The position numbers were made by a program, and so were the translations under genes. The notes below the pieces were generated by a model, which saw only the letters and a program-made list of their open reading frames with translations, did not search any database and had not been told where the DNA came from. Source: an uncultured Verrucomicrobiota bacterium (GTDB taxonomy: Bacteria > Verrucomicrobiota > Kiritimatiellia > RFP12 > UBA1067). Taken from it: a DNA stretch of 30,994 nt. The stretch is taken from contig CALYRV010000008.1 in assembly GCA_945483525.1 (NCBI GenBank), positions 1 to 30,994 of the forward strand. The letters are read 5' to 3'. Shown in pieces: positions 22,388 through 30,913 of this stretch (positions are counted from its first letter, which is position 1; every line of letters starts with the position of its first letter).

Positions 22388-23938
22388 TCATATCCAAAAT
22401 CTTTGCCCGTCGTCATCAAGCTGGCGATATCCCATCGCCTCACTGACATGCTTGAAAGTAACGGTGTCCGCACCTTCAAGATCGGCGATCGTACGCGACA
22501 CCCGAAGCACACGATCGTAAGCACGGGCAGAGAGCTGCAACTGCTCTATCATCCTGCGGATATAATCCTGCGTCTTAGTGTCGAACTTACAGATATCAGC
22601 AAGATCCCGGCTTTTCGCCTCGGCATTCGTATGCACGCCAGGCATGTCCCGATAGCGCTCCTTCTGAATATTCCTGGCCATCATGACACCACGCCGCAAC
22701 TCTTCACTCGAAACACCTTTCGGATATTGCAGCAGATCGTTCATCGGAACTGCCGACACGCCGACGTGAATATCGATACGATCCAGTAACGGACCGGAAA
22801 CCCGCGACTGGTATTTCTGGATCTGCGCCTGGGTGCAACGGCACTCATGAGTCGGATCTCCACAATATCCGCAAGGACAGGGATTCATCGCGGCAACCAA
22901 AATGAAGCGGGACGGATAATCGTGGGCGGCAGCAGCACGCGAAACTCCGACATGCCCGTCCTCAAGCGGTTGGCGCAACACCTCAAGTGTCTGCCGCGGG
23001 AACTCCGCGAACTCATCAAGAAACAGTACACCCCGATGCGCAAGCGAAACCTCACCCGGCATCGGGTGCGCGCCTCCTCCCAGAAGCCCGATCGACGATA
23101 CCGTGTGATGCGGCGAACGGAACGGACGCTTCGTGACGAAATTTTCCGCACCTTTGGCTAAACCTGCGACCGAATGTATGCGCGAGACCTCCAATGCCTC
23201 CTCCACCGTGAGCGGCGGAAGAATTGAGGGCACGCGGCGCGCGATCATGGTTTTACCAGAACCCGGAGAGCCGATCATCAGCACGTTATGCCCACCTGCA
23301 ACCGCAACCTGCACCGCCCGAATAGCAAACGACTGACCCTTCACATCGGCGAAATCATCGCCATGCGCATTATCATGTTCTACCAGCGCCGCAAGATCGG
23401 TGACCGCCGGCTCAATCTCGACTTCACCGTTAAGGAACATCGCCGCTTCGCGAAGCGTACGGACCGGTATGACGTCGATACCGGTAACGACGCTCGCCTC
23501 CTCGACGTTCTCATACGGCACCAGCACCGCACGCCTCCCGATCCGCTTCATCTCCATCACAATCGGCAGAATGCCGCGGACACGACGCACTTCTCCCGAA
23601 AGCGCAAGCTCGCCGGCAAGACCGTACTGGTCGAGGTGCTGAGTGCGCAACACGCCCATCGCCTTCAGCACGCAGATCGCGATCGGCAAGTCATACAGCG
23701 AGCCCTCTTTACGGACGTCCGCAGGTGCAAGATTGACCGTAATCGCGAACTCGCGTTTTTTAATAGTGAAGTTCGAGCTCTTAATCGCTGTGGCGACGCG
23801 ATCCCTTGCCTCCTTCACCGCAGCATCAGGAAGCCCGACGATTGTGAACGAACTCGTCGCTATCGAGGAGAAGACCTCGATCTCAACGGTCTGCGCATCC
23901 ACGCCCGAGATCGCCCCGGAAAAACATTTCGCGAGCAT
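22388..23938 (-). CDS. comM: ComM/YifB AAA+ helicase (Mg-chelatase-like)
   Basis: A 516-residue protein of the YifB/ComM family. ComM is a hexameric helicase that promotes branch migration during natural transformation. The N-terminal Lon-like domain (about 1-165, with IVGLPDAAVKEARDRV) precedes the AAA+ domain with Walker A GSPGSGKT near 224-231, Walker B GVLFLDEFAEF, and a Cys cluster CPCGYCGDPTHECRC. The C-terminal Mg_chelatase_C region ends the protein. The ATG at 23938 shares its A with the TGA of the RhuM-like gene and has a GGGGG seven nt upstream, so coupling is likely. A 47-bp gap follows before the next gene. Confidence 0.94.
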   Translation of the reverse strand: MLAKCFSGAISGVDAQTVEIEVFSSIATSSFTIVGLPDAAVKEARDRVATAIKSSNFTIKKREFAITVNLAPADVRKEGSLYDLPIAICVLKAMGVLRTQHLDQYGLAGELALSGEVRRVRGILPIVMEMKRIGRRAVLVPYENVEEASVVTGIDVIPVRTLREAAMFLNGEVEIEPAVTDLAALVEHDNAHGDDFADVKGQSFAIRAVQVAVAGGHNVLMIGSPGSGKTMIARRVPSILPPLTVEEALEVSRIHSVAGLAKGAENFVTKRPFRSPHHTVSSIGLLGGGAHPMPGEVSLAHRGVLFLDEFAEFPRQTLEVLRQPLEDGHVGVSRAAAAHDYPSRFILVAAMNPCPCGYCGDPTHECRCTQAQIQKYQSRVSGPLLDRIDIHVGVSAVPMNDLLQYPKGVSSEELRRGVMMARNIQKERYRDMPGVHTNAEAKSRDLADICKFDTKTQDYIRRMIEQLQLSARAYDRVLRVSRTIADLEGADTVTFKHVSEAMGYRQLDDDGQRFWI

Positions 23939-24504
23939 CAGCACACCCCCTTTCTATCATCCATCCCATACGGCTTATCTACGTTATCATCAGCGCCGAA
24001 ACCAATACGTCGACGCGGCACCGTCGTATCTGCCTGCAACTGTTCGGCAAGATAATCCACACCCTCACGTATCTGCTCCACATCACTCTCCATCATCGTC
24101 ATGCGATTTTCAAGCTGTCCGATTCGTTTCAGTTCGTCAAGTCGATTCAGCAACATCTCACGTAACACCCGAGTAGCCCACCGCCGAAAACGAACACCCT
24201 CCTGAGACTTCACCCGATATCCTACAGAAATCAACACGTCAAGATTGTAGATCGCAACCGGCCGCCCTCCAGATTCGGAAGTTTTAGGCAAAATTTGCCT
24301 AAAACCCCTGACAGGCAGCTCTCCCTCTGAAAACACATTTCTGACGTGTTTTCCAATTACCGATTTATCACGCCCGAACAATATCGCCATCTGCTCTATT
24401 GTCAACCACACCGTCTCACCATCTGTTATGACCTTCAGCCGAAGATCACTATCCGACGTGTAGACGACAATCCCATTGTCGGATCCATGTATCTTGATTT
24501 CCAT
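23938..24504 (-). CDS. RhuM-like (virulence RhuM/KilA-associated) DNA-binding protein, short form
   Basis: From the ATG at 24504 (a GTG at 24516 is an alternative) the protein has 188 residues. The segment TVWLTIEQMAILFGRDKSVIGKHVRNVFSEGEL, then SGGRPVAIYNLDVLISVGYRVKS and GVRFRRWATRVLREMLL, is the RhuM domain, an N-terminal winged-helix-like, phage-antirepressor-type module. RhuM proteins are usually about 330 residues with a further C-terminal domain. This one is short and ends in a coiled coil (about 125-160) and an unstructured tail. It opens the comM-recA operon. A regulatory role for the operon is possible but inferred. Confidence 0.7.
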   Translation of the reverse strand: MEIKIHGSDNGIVVYTSDSDLRLKVITDGETVWLTIEQMAILFGRDKSVIGKHVRNVFSEGELPVRGFRQILPKTSESGGRPVAIYNLDVLISVGYRVKSQEGVRFRRWATRVLREMLLNRLDELKRIGQLENRMTMMESDVEQIREGVDYLAEQLQADTTVPRRRIGFGADDNVDKPYGMDDRKGVC

Positions 24505-24563
24505 ACCTTCGCGCACCTTTCTTGGTTACGTGAATAGTATGACCGAAATTATGAAAAGAATCT

Positions 24564-24606
24564 TAACGCGAAACTAACGCGATTCTAACGATTTCGTTAG
24601 AATCAA
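24564..24606. promoter_or_regulatory. Three 11-bp direct repeats plus an inverted repeat upstream of the comM-recA operon
   Basis: TAACG occurs at 24564, 24575 and 24586, exactly 11 bp apart (TAACGCGAAAC, TAACGCGATTC, TAACGATTTCG). A perfect inverted copy of the third follows (GATTCTAACG at 24581-24590 with CGTTAGAATC at 24595-24604). 11-bp direct repeats are the usual binding geometry of OmpR/PhoB-type regulators, and such a regulator is encoded next door. The site lies about 60-100 bp upstream of the RhuM start. The -10 may be CATACT (24529-24534) or CATAAT further upstream; neither is convincing. Confidence 0.55.
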
Positions 24607-24622
24607 AAAATACGGATTCGGA

Positions 24623-25300
24623 CTATTTCAAATAATAGCCGACTCCGCGTTCATTGCAGATCAACGAACTGACGGCACCGAGCTTCTTCTTGAGCCGGTT
24701 CATGTGCGAATAAAGAATGCTGTCGCCTCCGGAAAAACCGCTGCCGCGCAGGACTTCCAGGATCTCATCATATGAGAACACCTTGCCGCGCTCGGAATTG
24801 AGCAGCCAGAGGAAATCGGCCTCGGTCTTCGTGAGCCGCTCGTCGACACCGTCACCTTTCGCGGTCAACGCGTCAAAATCGATCTCGACGTTTCCGAAAC
24901 GGAACCTGCGCGACTCCTTGGTCCGTGCGACGAACGCCTGCGAACGCGTAAGCGTCCGGCGGATGGTCGCGAGGATGATCGTGACGTCCGCGGCCTTGGA
25001 GAAGAAATCATCCGCACCGAGCCCGCGCGCACGAAGTTCGTTCACCTCAGAATCAAAGCTGGTCAGGAAGATCACTGGCAGCAGTTGGTCGAACCTGCGG
25101 ATCTCCTCACATGTGGCAAAGCCATTCTTCCGTGGCATATCAATGTCTAGAAGCACAAGATCGGGTTTGCGAACGAAGATCGCCTCTAGTGCCTTGTCAC
25201 CGTTAACCGCGCAACGGACCGAATAACCTTCCGCCTCCAGTAGCCGCGTGAAGTTCTTCCTGACTTCCGGCTTGTCATCGACAACGAGGATCTCGCTCAT
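24623..25300 (-). CDS. OmpR/PhoB-family response regulator, no histidine kinase nearby
   Basis: A 225-residue two-component regulator. The receiver domain has the acidic pair Asp8-Asp9, phospho-acceptor Asp52 in LLDIDMPRKNG, Thr80 and Lys102. The C-terminal winged helix (about 130-225) is of the OmpR type, with LTKTEADFLWLLNSERGKVF, then GGDSILYSHMNRLKKKLG as the recognition region and a terminal RGVGYYLK. No kinase is in the window. It lies 41 bp after murA in the same direction, so may be transcribed with pgi-murA. The direct repeats just downstream, in the promoter region of the comM-recA operon, fit its DNA-binding class. Confidence 0.92.
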   Translation of the reverse strand: MSEILVVDDKPEVRKNFTRLLEAEGYSVRCAVNGDKALEAIFVRKPDLVLLDIDMPRKNGFATCEEIRRFDQLLPVIFLTSFDSEVNELRARGLGADDFFSKAADVTIILATIRRTLTRSQAFVARTKESRRFRFGNVEIDFDALTAKGDGVDERLTKTEADFLWLLNSERGKVFSYDEILEVLRGSGFSGGDSILYSHMNRLKKKLGAVSSLICNERGVGYYLK

Positions 25301-25341
25301 GCTGAAGTTGAAGAAAGAAGTTGGAGTTGGAGAGAAGAGAA
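25301..25341. repeat. Degenerate short repeats between murA and the response regulator
   Basis: GAAGTTG-type units (GAAGTTG at 25304-25310, again shortly after, then GAGTTGG) fill the 41-bp gap on the plus strand. They look like a worn version of the heptamer arrays seen elsewhere in the window. No Shine-Dalgarno sequence is evident before the regulator start. Confidence 0.45.
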
Positions 25342-26634
25342 TCAGGTCTCACGGACCACGGAAGCACCAAGCACGGAAAGCGACTTCTCGACAGAGACGT
25401 ACCCGCGATCGATGATCTCCGCGGAATGAATCACCGACGCGCCCTTCGCGCACAAGGCGGCGATGACGAGCGAAATGCCGGCGCGGATATCAGGAGACAC
25501 GAGCTTTGCGCCGTAAAGCGAAGACGGACCGGTCACGACGACGCGGTGCGGATCGCACTGCACGATCTTCGCGCCCATCTGCCGCAGCTGGTCAACGAAG
25601 TACAGCCGACTCTCGAACATCTTCTCGAAGAAGAGGCAAGTGCCGCGGGTCTGCGTCGCAAGGACGATCAGCACGCTGAGAAGATCCGAAGGAAACGCCG
25701 GCCAGGTGCCGTCCGCGACGGACGGAATCGCGTCGCCGAGATCGTACTTCATGCGCAGGCGCTTCTTCGGAACATACCGAAGCGTCGCCGCCTTCGCGTC
25801 GATCGTCCAGGTGACGCCGAAACGGGCGAACGCTCCTTCCAAAACATCAAAGGGTTCCGCGTCAATGTTCTCAAGCGTCAGTTCTCCGCCGGTCACCGCC
25901 GCGGCCACAATGTAGCTTCCGGCCTCGATGTAATCGCAGCCGATGCGCGCCTCGCATCCATGCAGCGACTCCACGCCTTCGACGACGATCCGATTGGTCC
26001 CGGCGCCCGCGATCTTCGCGCCCATCGCGTTTAGCATGCTCGCGAGATCGACGATGTGCGGCTCACACGCGGCGTTATAGATCTCGGTCTGTCCCTTCGC
26101 AAGCACACATGCCATCAGGATGTTCTCGGTCGCGGTGACGGACGCCTCGTCAAGCAGGATCTTCGCGCCCTTGAGCTCGCCCTTGAAGAAAAGCGACTTC
26201 TTGCCCACCTGCGCCTTTGCGCCGAGCGCCTTGAAGCCGGCGAAGTGAGTGTCGAGACGACGGTGTCCGATCTGATCCCCGCCCGGCGGCGGCAGCGAAG
26301 CGCGTCCCGCCCGCGCGAGGAGAGGTCCGGCGAAAAGGAACGAGGTCCGCAGCTTCGCGGCGAGCTCCGCGGCGATCTTGGCGGATTTGAGCTTCGGGGT
26401 GTGGATCTTTACGATGCCGTCACGCGGCAGAGACGCCGCGTCCACACTGGAGCCGAAAGCGCGCAACGCCTCAAGCATCACCCGCACATCGGAGATGTCC
26501 GGGACGTTCGTGAGCGTAACCGGCTCCGCGGTTAAGAGCGAGGCCGCGATCATCGGGAGCGCCGCGTTCTTGTTGCCGGAGACGCGATGCGTCCCCGAAA
26601 CCGTGCGGCGTCCCTGGATGACCAAATGCGACAT
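25342..26634 (-). CDS. murA: UDP-N-acetylglucosamine 1-carboxyvinyltransferase, Asp variant
   Basis: A 430-residue MurA, the first committed enzyme of peptidoglycan synthesis, transferring enolpyruvyl from PEP to UDP-GlcNAc. The conserved NKNAALP (Lys22) and RTSFLFAGPLLARAG are present. The active-site loop reads PPPGGDQIGHRRLDTH: the catalytic position normally occupied by Cys (Cys115 in E. coli, in GGCTIGARPVDLH) is Asp120. The Asp form stays active but cannot be alkylated by fosfomycin, as in Mycobacterium and Chlamydia, so resistance to fosfomycin is expected. The start is 4 bp after the pgi stop. Confidence 0.95.
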   Translation of the reverse strand: MSHLVIQGRRTVSGTHRVSGNKNAALPMIAASLLTAEPVTLTNVPDISDVRVMLEALRAFGSSVDAASLPRDGIVKIHTPKLKSAKIAAELAAKLRTSFLFAGPLLARAGRASLPPPGGDQIGHRRLDTHFAGFKALGAKAQVGKKSLFFKGELKGAKILLDEASVTATENILMACVLAKGQTEIYNAACEPHIVDLASMLNAMGAKIAGAGTNRIVVEGVESLHGCEARIGCDYIEAGSYIVAAAVTGGELTLENIDAEPFDVLEGAFARFGVTWTIDAKAATLRYVPKKRLRMKYDLGDAIPSVADGTWPAFPSDLLSVLIVLATQTRGTCLFFEKMFESRLYFVDQLRQMGAKIVQCDPHRVVVTGPSSLYGAKLVSPDIRAGISLVIAALCAKGASVIHSAEIIDRGYVSVEKSLSVLGASVVRET

Positions 26635-26637
26635 CGC

Positions 26638-28245
26638 TTAGCGTCCGACCGCCTTACGATAACGGGCGATGAGCTGGTTCGTGGAGGCGTCGTGCTTGCC
26701 GGACGCCTCCTTCGCCGTGAGGTCGGAAAGGACGCCCTTCGCGAGCACCTTGCCGAGCTGCACGCCCCACTGATCGTAGCTGTAGACGTTGAAGACCACG
26801 CCCTGGACGAACACCTTGTGCTCGTAAAGCGCGACGAGCGCGCCGAGCGTCTCGGGCGTGAGCTGGTCACAGAGGAGCGTATTCGTGGGCTTGTTGCCCT
26901 CGAAGGTCTTGAAGGGAACAAGGTTCTCCGGAACACCTTCCTTGCGGCACTCGTCTGCGGTCTTGCCGAACGCGAGCGCCTCGGTCTGGGCGAAGAGGTT
27001 CGCCATCAGCTTGTCGTGGAGGTCGTCGATAGGATTGTGCGTCTTGCAGCAGCCGATGAAATCGCAGGGGATGAGGTGCGTGCCCTGGTGGATCAGCTGA
27101 TAGAAGGAGTGCTGTCCGTTGGTGCCAGGCTCGCCCCACTCGATCGGACCAGTCACGTGTTCGACCGGATTGCCGTCCTTGTCGACGCACTTGCCGTTGG
27201 ACTCCATGTCCATCTGCTGGAGGTACGCCGGGAAGCGGGACAGGTACTGGTCATAAGGAAGGACGCAGTAGCTCTCGGCGCCGTAGCCGTTCGAGTAGAG
27301 GATGCCGAGCATCGCGAGGATGACGGGCATATTCTTCTCGAGCTTCGCGGTACGGAAGTGCTTGTCCATCTTCCAGTAGCCCTTGAGGAGCTTCGCATAG
27401 TTCCTGCGTCCGATGGAGAGCATCAGCGAAAGACCTATTGCGCTCGGGAGCGAATAACGTCCGCCGACCCAGTCCCAGAACGGGAACATGTTCGCGGGCG
27501 AGATACCGAACTCGGTGACCTCCTTGGCGGCGGTCGAGAGCGCGACGAAGTGCTTGGCGACGTCGGCCTTCTCGCCGAGCGCCTTCTTGAACCACGCCTT
27601 TGCGGCGTTGGCGTTGGACATCGTCTCCTGCGTGGTGAACGTCTTCGAGGCGATGATGAAGAGCGTCTGCTCGGCCTTCACCGCCTTGAGCGTCTCGGCG
27701 AGGTGCGTCGAGTCGACGTTGGACACGAAGAAGAACTTGAGCGAGCGCTTCGAATAGGGAGTGAGCGCGATATTCGCCATCACGGGACCGAGGTCGGAGC
27801 CGCCGATGCCGATGTTGACGACGTATTTGATGCGCTTGCCGGTACAGCCGAGCCACTTGCCGTTACGGACGAGATCGCTGAAGTCGCCCATCTGGTCAAG
27901 GACCTTGCGGACCTCCGGCATCACGTCCTTGCCGTCCACGAAGACCTTCGCCTGCGCGTCGCAGTTGCGCAGCGCGGTGTGCAGCACGGCACGGTTCTCG
28001 GTGACGTTGATCTTCTCGCCGGTGAACATCTTCTCGATCTCGGCCTTGAGGTTCGATTCCTCGGCGAGCTTGATCAGCGCCTTCATCGCCTTTTCGTCGA
28101 CGCGGTTCTTCGAGTAGTCGAGGAACCAGCCCGCCGCCTCGAGCGAGAACTTCTTCGCCCGGTCGGGATTCTCCGCGAAAAGCTCCTTGATCGTCTTCTT
28201 GTTGGACGCGACCATCGCGTCATCCAGATACTGCCATTTGTCCAT
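26638..28245 (-). CDS. pgi: Glucose-6-phosphate isomerase
   Basis: A 535-residue PGI, interconverting glucose 6-phosphate and fructose 6-phosphate in glycolysis and in hexosamine supply. [15 protein letters not shown] binds the phosphate; [15 protein letters not shown] is PGI signature 1, and [20 protein letters not shown] holds the catalytic His. Length is normal for the bacterial/eukaryotic-type enzyme. It is followed at 4 bp by murA, which uses a downstream product of fructose 6-phosphate (UDP-GlcNAc), so the pair makes metabolic sense. The leader of about 45 nt contains CTACACC-type repeats. Confidence 0.97.
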   Translation of the reverse strand: MDKWQYLDDAMVASNKKTIKELFAENPDRAKKFSLEAAGWFLDYSKNRVDEKAMKALIKLAEESNLKAEIEKMFTGEKINVTENRAVLHTALRNCDAQAKVFVDGKDVMPEVRKVLDQMGDFSDLVRNGKWLGCTGKRIKYVVNIGIGGSDLGPVMANIALTPYSKRSLKFFFVSNVDSTHLAETLKAVKAEQTLFIIASKTFTTQETMSNANAAKAWFKKALGEKADVAKHFVALSTAAKEVTEFGISPANMFPFWDWVGGRYSLPSAIGLSLMLSIGRRNYAKLLKGYWKMDKHFRTAKLEKNMPVILAMLGILYSNGYGAESYCVLPYDQYLSRFPAYLQQMDMESNGKCVDKDGNPVEHVTGPIEWGEPGTNGQHSFYQLIHQGTHLIPCDFIGCCKTHNPIDDLHDKLMANLFAQTEALAFGKTADECRKEGVPENLVPFKTFEGNKPTNTLLCDQLTPETLGALVALYEHKVFVQGVVFNVYSYDQWGVQLGKVLAKGVLSDLTAKEASGKHDASTNQLIARYRKAVGR

Positions 28246-28282
28246 AAGTCAGGTGTAGTTTTAAGGTGTAGGTGTAGTTATT
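28246..28282. repeat. GTGTAG-type short repeats in the pgi leader
   Basis: GGTGTAG/GTGTAGT units recur three times (GGTGTAGTTTTAAGGTGTAG, then GTGTAGTT) between the pgi promoter and start, so they would be transcribed as the 5' leader. No Shine-Dalgarno sequence is seen. Confidence 0.5.
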
Positions 28283-28296
28283 CGTAAATTTTCCAT

Positions 28297-28305
28297 ATTA
28301 TATCA
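28297..28305 (-). promoter_or_regulatory. Extended -10 promoter of pgi-murA
   Basis: The minus strand reads TGATATAAT; transcription should start near 28290. Upstream, 28306-28380 is GC-rich and contains a TACCC-CGCC-GGGTA mini-hairpin but no clear -35. Confidence 0.6.
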
Positions 28306-28383
28306 TATTCGCCCCACGGCAGTCATACCCCGCCGGGTAGTCCCCCGCGGCAATCCTCACTAATGCAAGCCTGTCATCCCGAT

Positions 28384-28406
28384 GCATCAACGGATTTCGT
28401 TGATGC
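28384..28406 (-). terminator. Hairpin spanning the stop codon of the GH78 gene
   Basis: Perfect 9-bp stem (28384-28392 with 28398-28406; GCATCAACG and its complement) with a 5-nt loop, overlapping the last codons and the stop. There is no T-tract, so a terminator or mRNA 3'-end stabiliser role is uncertain. Confidence 0.4.
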
Positions 28407-30897
28407 CGGGGACAAGGTCCTGGACGGTCTTGCCGTAGGCGAACTTGCCGGGAACTGGCGTATTAACCGTGCCCTTAGCCGTTTCGCCGTCGAACCTGAG
28501 ATCGACCTCGATCCAGCCTTTGGGATGCGGGTGCTTCGCCTTGAGCGACTTGAGCGCGCCGGGCTGCGGCTCGATCAAGACCTTCTCGAACCACGGCGCG
28601 TTGGAACGGATGCCGGCGATGCCGGACTGCATGAACCAGATCGGATGCGATCCCCAGGCGTGGCAGTCGCTGCGCGACTCGGGCTGTCCGTTCTTGCCGG
28701 AATCGGGAGCTTCGGACAGCGTGGTGAGTCCGCGGGCGACGTAATCGCGCCAAAGGTCGAGCCGCTTCTGGAAGAGATCGGAGCGTCCCATCTTGAAGTA
28801 CGCCTCGAAGAGATAGTAGTTGAAGTAGACCGTAGTGCGGCAGAGATCCTTGTCCTCGACGAGATGACGGAACATCTCCGCCTCCTTGTCTGCTGGAAGG
28901 AGTCCGGCGATGATCGCCATCGCCTGGCAGTGCTCGCAGAACGACTTCTTCTCGACGGTGTCGGCGATCAGCGAACGCTTCTCGTCCCAGAACTTCGCGA
29001 TAATCGCGTCCATGAGCTTCGCCGCCTTGCCTTCCCAATAAGCCGCGAGATGATCGTTGCCGAAGGCGCGTTCAACCTTCGCGGCGGACTGCATATCGAG
29101 GAGCCACATCAGGTTGACGAACGAATTGAGCTTGCAGCCGTATTCGGTGTTGATCATCGTGCCGTCGCTGGGCCAGCCCTCTACCCAGTCCATGAAGTTC
29201 CAACCGGGCGTGTTCTCGATGAGGCCATCGGCGTTCTCGTAAAGTTCGCAACCCGCCATCGACTTGCGCATTCCGGGAAGCCGCGCGCGGAGCCACTCCT
29301 TGTCTCCGTGGTTCATTACGTAATCGCCGAACATCAGCAGATAACACTGCGTATAAGTAAAGCCCTCCTGCGTGCCGCGAGTCGGATAATTGAAGGGACA
29401 CTGTCCGTCGTCGCGCGTCGCGAGGTCGTAGATCTCGATCGCGCGCTTGATGATCCGGTCGTCGCGCGAAAGCGAACCGAGGACCAGGAGCTGCACGCGG
29501 GTGTCGCCGGGGTACATCTGCTGTTCGTAATACGGACAGTCGAACAGCATCTCATGACAGCACATCTGCATCGCCCTCGCGCAGATGCGGCGGATATCCG
29601 CGAGCGACGGATCGTCCGGCGAGGAGAATTCGCTCTCCATCTCGACCGGATACCGGTTCTCAATCAGCGCGAGCTCGCGGATCTCGAGCGGCTCGTCCTT
29701 CGTTTCGACATCAAGGCGCGCCCAGAGTCCGCACCGGAACCACGGCGTGGAGAAAGCGCACTCGGTCCCGTCGCAACGATAGGTGTCGCCGTATCCCTGC
29801 AGGAACTTGCCGACGATCTCGCCGCGGTTGCCCTTCAGCTTGGATACGCCGTCACGGGACGACTCGGTGAAGGAAAGCGAAAGCTTCGCGTTCTTGCCTT
29901 TCGCGGTCTTCACCACCGGGTAGGCGCAGATGTAGCGTCCGAGATGCCACGCCAGCTGGACCTTCGTATTCGCAGGAATCGTCACCGCGGCGGTTTCGCC
30001 GCGGAGCAGCCGGTTGAACTCGCCAACCAGCAAGTCCTTCGTTTCGGACTCGGTATAGACGTGGTCCTTGCGCCATTCGGCGGCGCGCGAAGCGGCACGG
30101 AATTCGCCCGGCTTCACCGTCTTCTCCATCTGGTCCGGAAGCTGCGACGGGAAAAGCATCCAACCGGGTGTGCGTCCGCCCCAGATCGGATAGGCGTCGC
30201 GTCCAGCATCAGAACGGACCACAACCGGATCCTGCCAATCAAGCGCCGCGGCGCCGAAGGTCGGATAGGTTCCGCTGATCTCGAACTGCGAACCCGTGCC
30301 CCAGACGCCATTGTCCGCGCCGGCGGGTTTCATCCCCTTCCACCAGGCGACCTTCCACTTCGCCTTGCCGGTGGTAAGGCGCTCGTCATATTCGCCGGAC
30401 GCCTTGAAGACGAAGCCGCCGCGATAGGAAAGCTGCGCGAGCGGGGCATGATTGCCGACGCGAGTCACGACCGCACGGAAGACATGCTTACCGGGCTTGA
30501 GCGAAACGCGGTAAGTGTTGTACTGCCAGTTGGAAACATCGGCACGGTTGGGTCCGCGGGCGACGAACTCTCCGTCCAGCGTCAGATAGAAACGCTCATC
30601 GGCCGAGACATCGATCTCGAACGGCTTCTCGCCCTCCTTCACCTCGAAATCCTTTTCGAAAATCATCACCGGACACACCGTGGCGTCCTTCTGCGCATTA
30701 TGCGTGATCTCCCCGGCGCCGACGGACATCGCGAGATCATCATTATGCCAAATCCATTTCGCCGAATCAATCGGCTGGACCTTCATGATGTTCGTGTTCC
30801 CGCGAGTCGTACGAGCGGGACGAAAAATCCGCTCGGTTTCGGCGAGCAAGGTTACGGACAGAAGCGACAACGTGCCGACGGCAATAATCTTATTCAT
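28387..30897 (-). CDS. Secreted GH78 alpha-L-rhamnosidase-like glycoside hydrolase
   Basis: An 836-residue exported enzyme (signal peptide KIIAVGTLSLLSVTLLA, about 3-19). Beta-sandwich domains occupy about 40-420: SAKWIWHNDD and FEKDFEV near the start are typical of the N-terminal domain of GH78 proteins. The (alpha/alpha)6 catalytic barrel follows. Its key loop, DCPYYEQQMYPGD near residues 452-464, keeps Asp, Glu (+5) and Asp (+12), the spacing of the essential acidic residues in GH78 alpha-L-rhamnosidases, although the surrounding RxERxGWTGD consensus is altered. WNFMDWVEGWPSDG and SDCHAWGSHPIWF are further barrel motifs. It probably removes terminal rhamnose or a related sugar from plant or host polysaccharide. 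It stands alone, with its own promoter and a leaderless-type start. Confidence 0.85.
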   Translation of the reverse strand: MNKIIAVGTLSLLSVTLLAETERIFRPARTTRGNTNIMKVQPIDSAKWIWHNDDLAMSVGAGEITHNAQKDATVCPVMIFEKDFEVKEGEKPFEIDVSADERFYLTLDGEFVARGPNRADVSNWQYNTYRVSLKPGKHVFRAVVTRVGNHAPLAQLSYRGGFVFKASGEYDERLTTGKAKWKVAWWKGMKPAGADNGVWGTGSQFEISGTYPTFGAAALDWQDPVVVRSDAGRDAYPIWGGRTPGWMLFPSQLPDQMEKTVKPGEFRAASRAAEWRKDHVYTESETKDLLVGEFNRLLRGETAAVTIPANTKVQLAWHLGRYICAYPVVKTAKGKNAKLSLSFTESSRDGVSKLKGNRGEIVGKFLQGYGDTYRCDGTECAFSTPWFRCGLWARLDVETKDEPLEIRELALIENRYPVEMESEFSSPDDPSLADIRRICARAMQMCCHEMLFDCPYYEQQMYPGDTRVQLLVLGSLSRDDRIIKRAIEIYDLATRDDGQCPFNYPTRGTQEGFTYTQCYLLMFGDYVMNHGDKEWLRARLPGMRKSMAGCELYENADGLIENTPGWNFMDWVEGWPSDGTMINTEYGCKLNSFVNLMWLLDMQSAAKVERAFGNDHLAAYWEGKAAKLMDAIIAKFWDEKRSLIADTVEKKSFCEHCQAMAIIAGLLPADKEAEMFRHLVEDKDLCRTTVYFNYYLFEAYFKMGRSDLFQKRLDLWRDYVARGLTTLSEAPDSGKNGQPESRSDCHAWGSHPIWFMQSGIAGIRSNAPWFEKVLIEPQPGALKSLKAKHPHPKGWIEVDLRFDGETAKGTVNTPVPGKFAYGKTVQDLVPGINEIR

Positions 30898-30904
30898 ACC
30901 CCTT

Positions 30905-30913
30905 ATTATAACA
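30905..30913 (-). promoter_or_regulatory. Extended -10 promoter of the GH78 gene
   Basis: The minus strand reads TGTTATAAT, with the ATG at 30897 starting 7 nt after the hexamer (leaderless or nearly so). The terminator T-tract of the upstream gene lies directly against it. Confidence 0.6.

Noticed and set aside
24581..24606. Intrinsic terminator of the response regulator
   Set aside because: The 10-bp hairpin is perfect, but the T-run lies on the 5' side for minus transcription, so it is better read as part of the repeat/operator region.
26587..28287. A 566-codon open frame on the plus strand
   Set aside because: It is the antisense of pgi, which matches its family throughout.
28306..28380. 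Fluoride or other riboswitch before pgi
   Set aside because: The GC-rich stretch lies upstream of the pgi -10, so it is not in the transcript, and it lacks the conserved bases.
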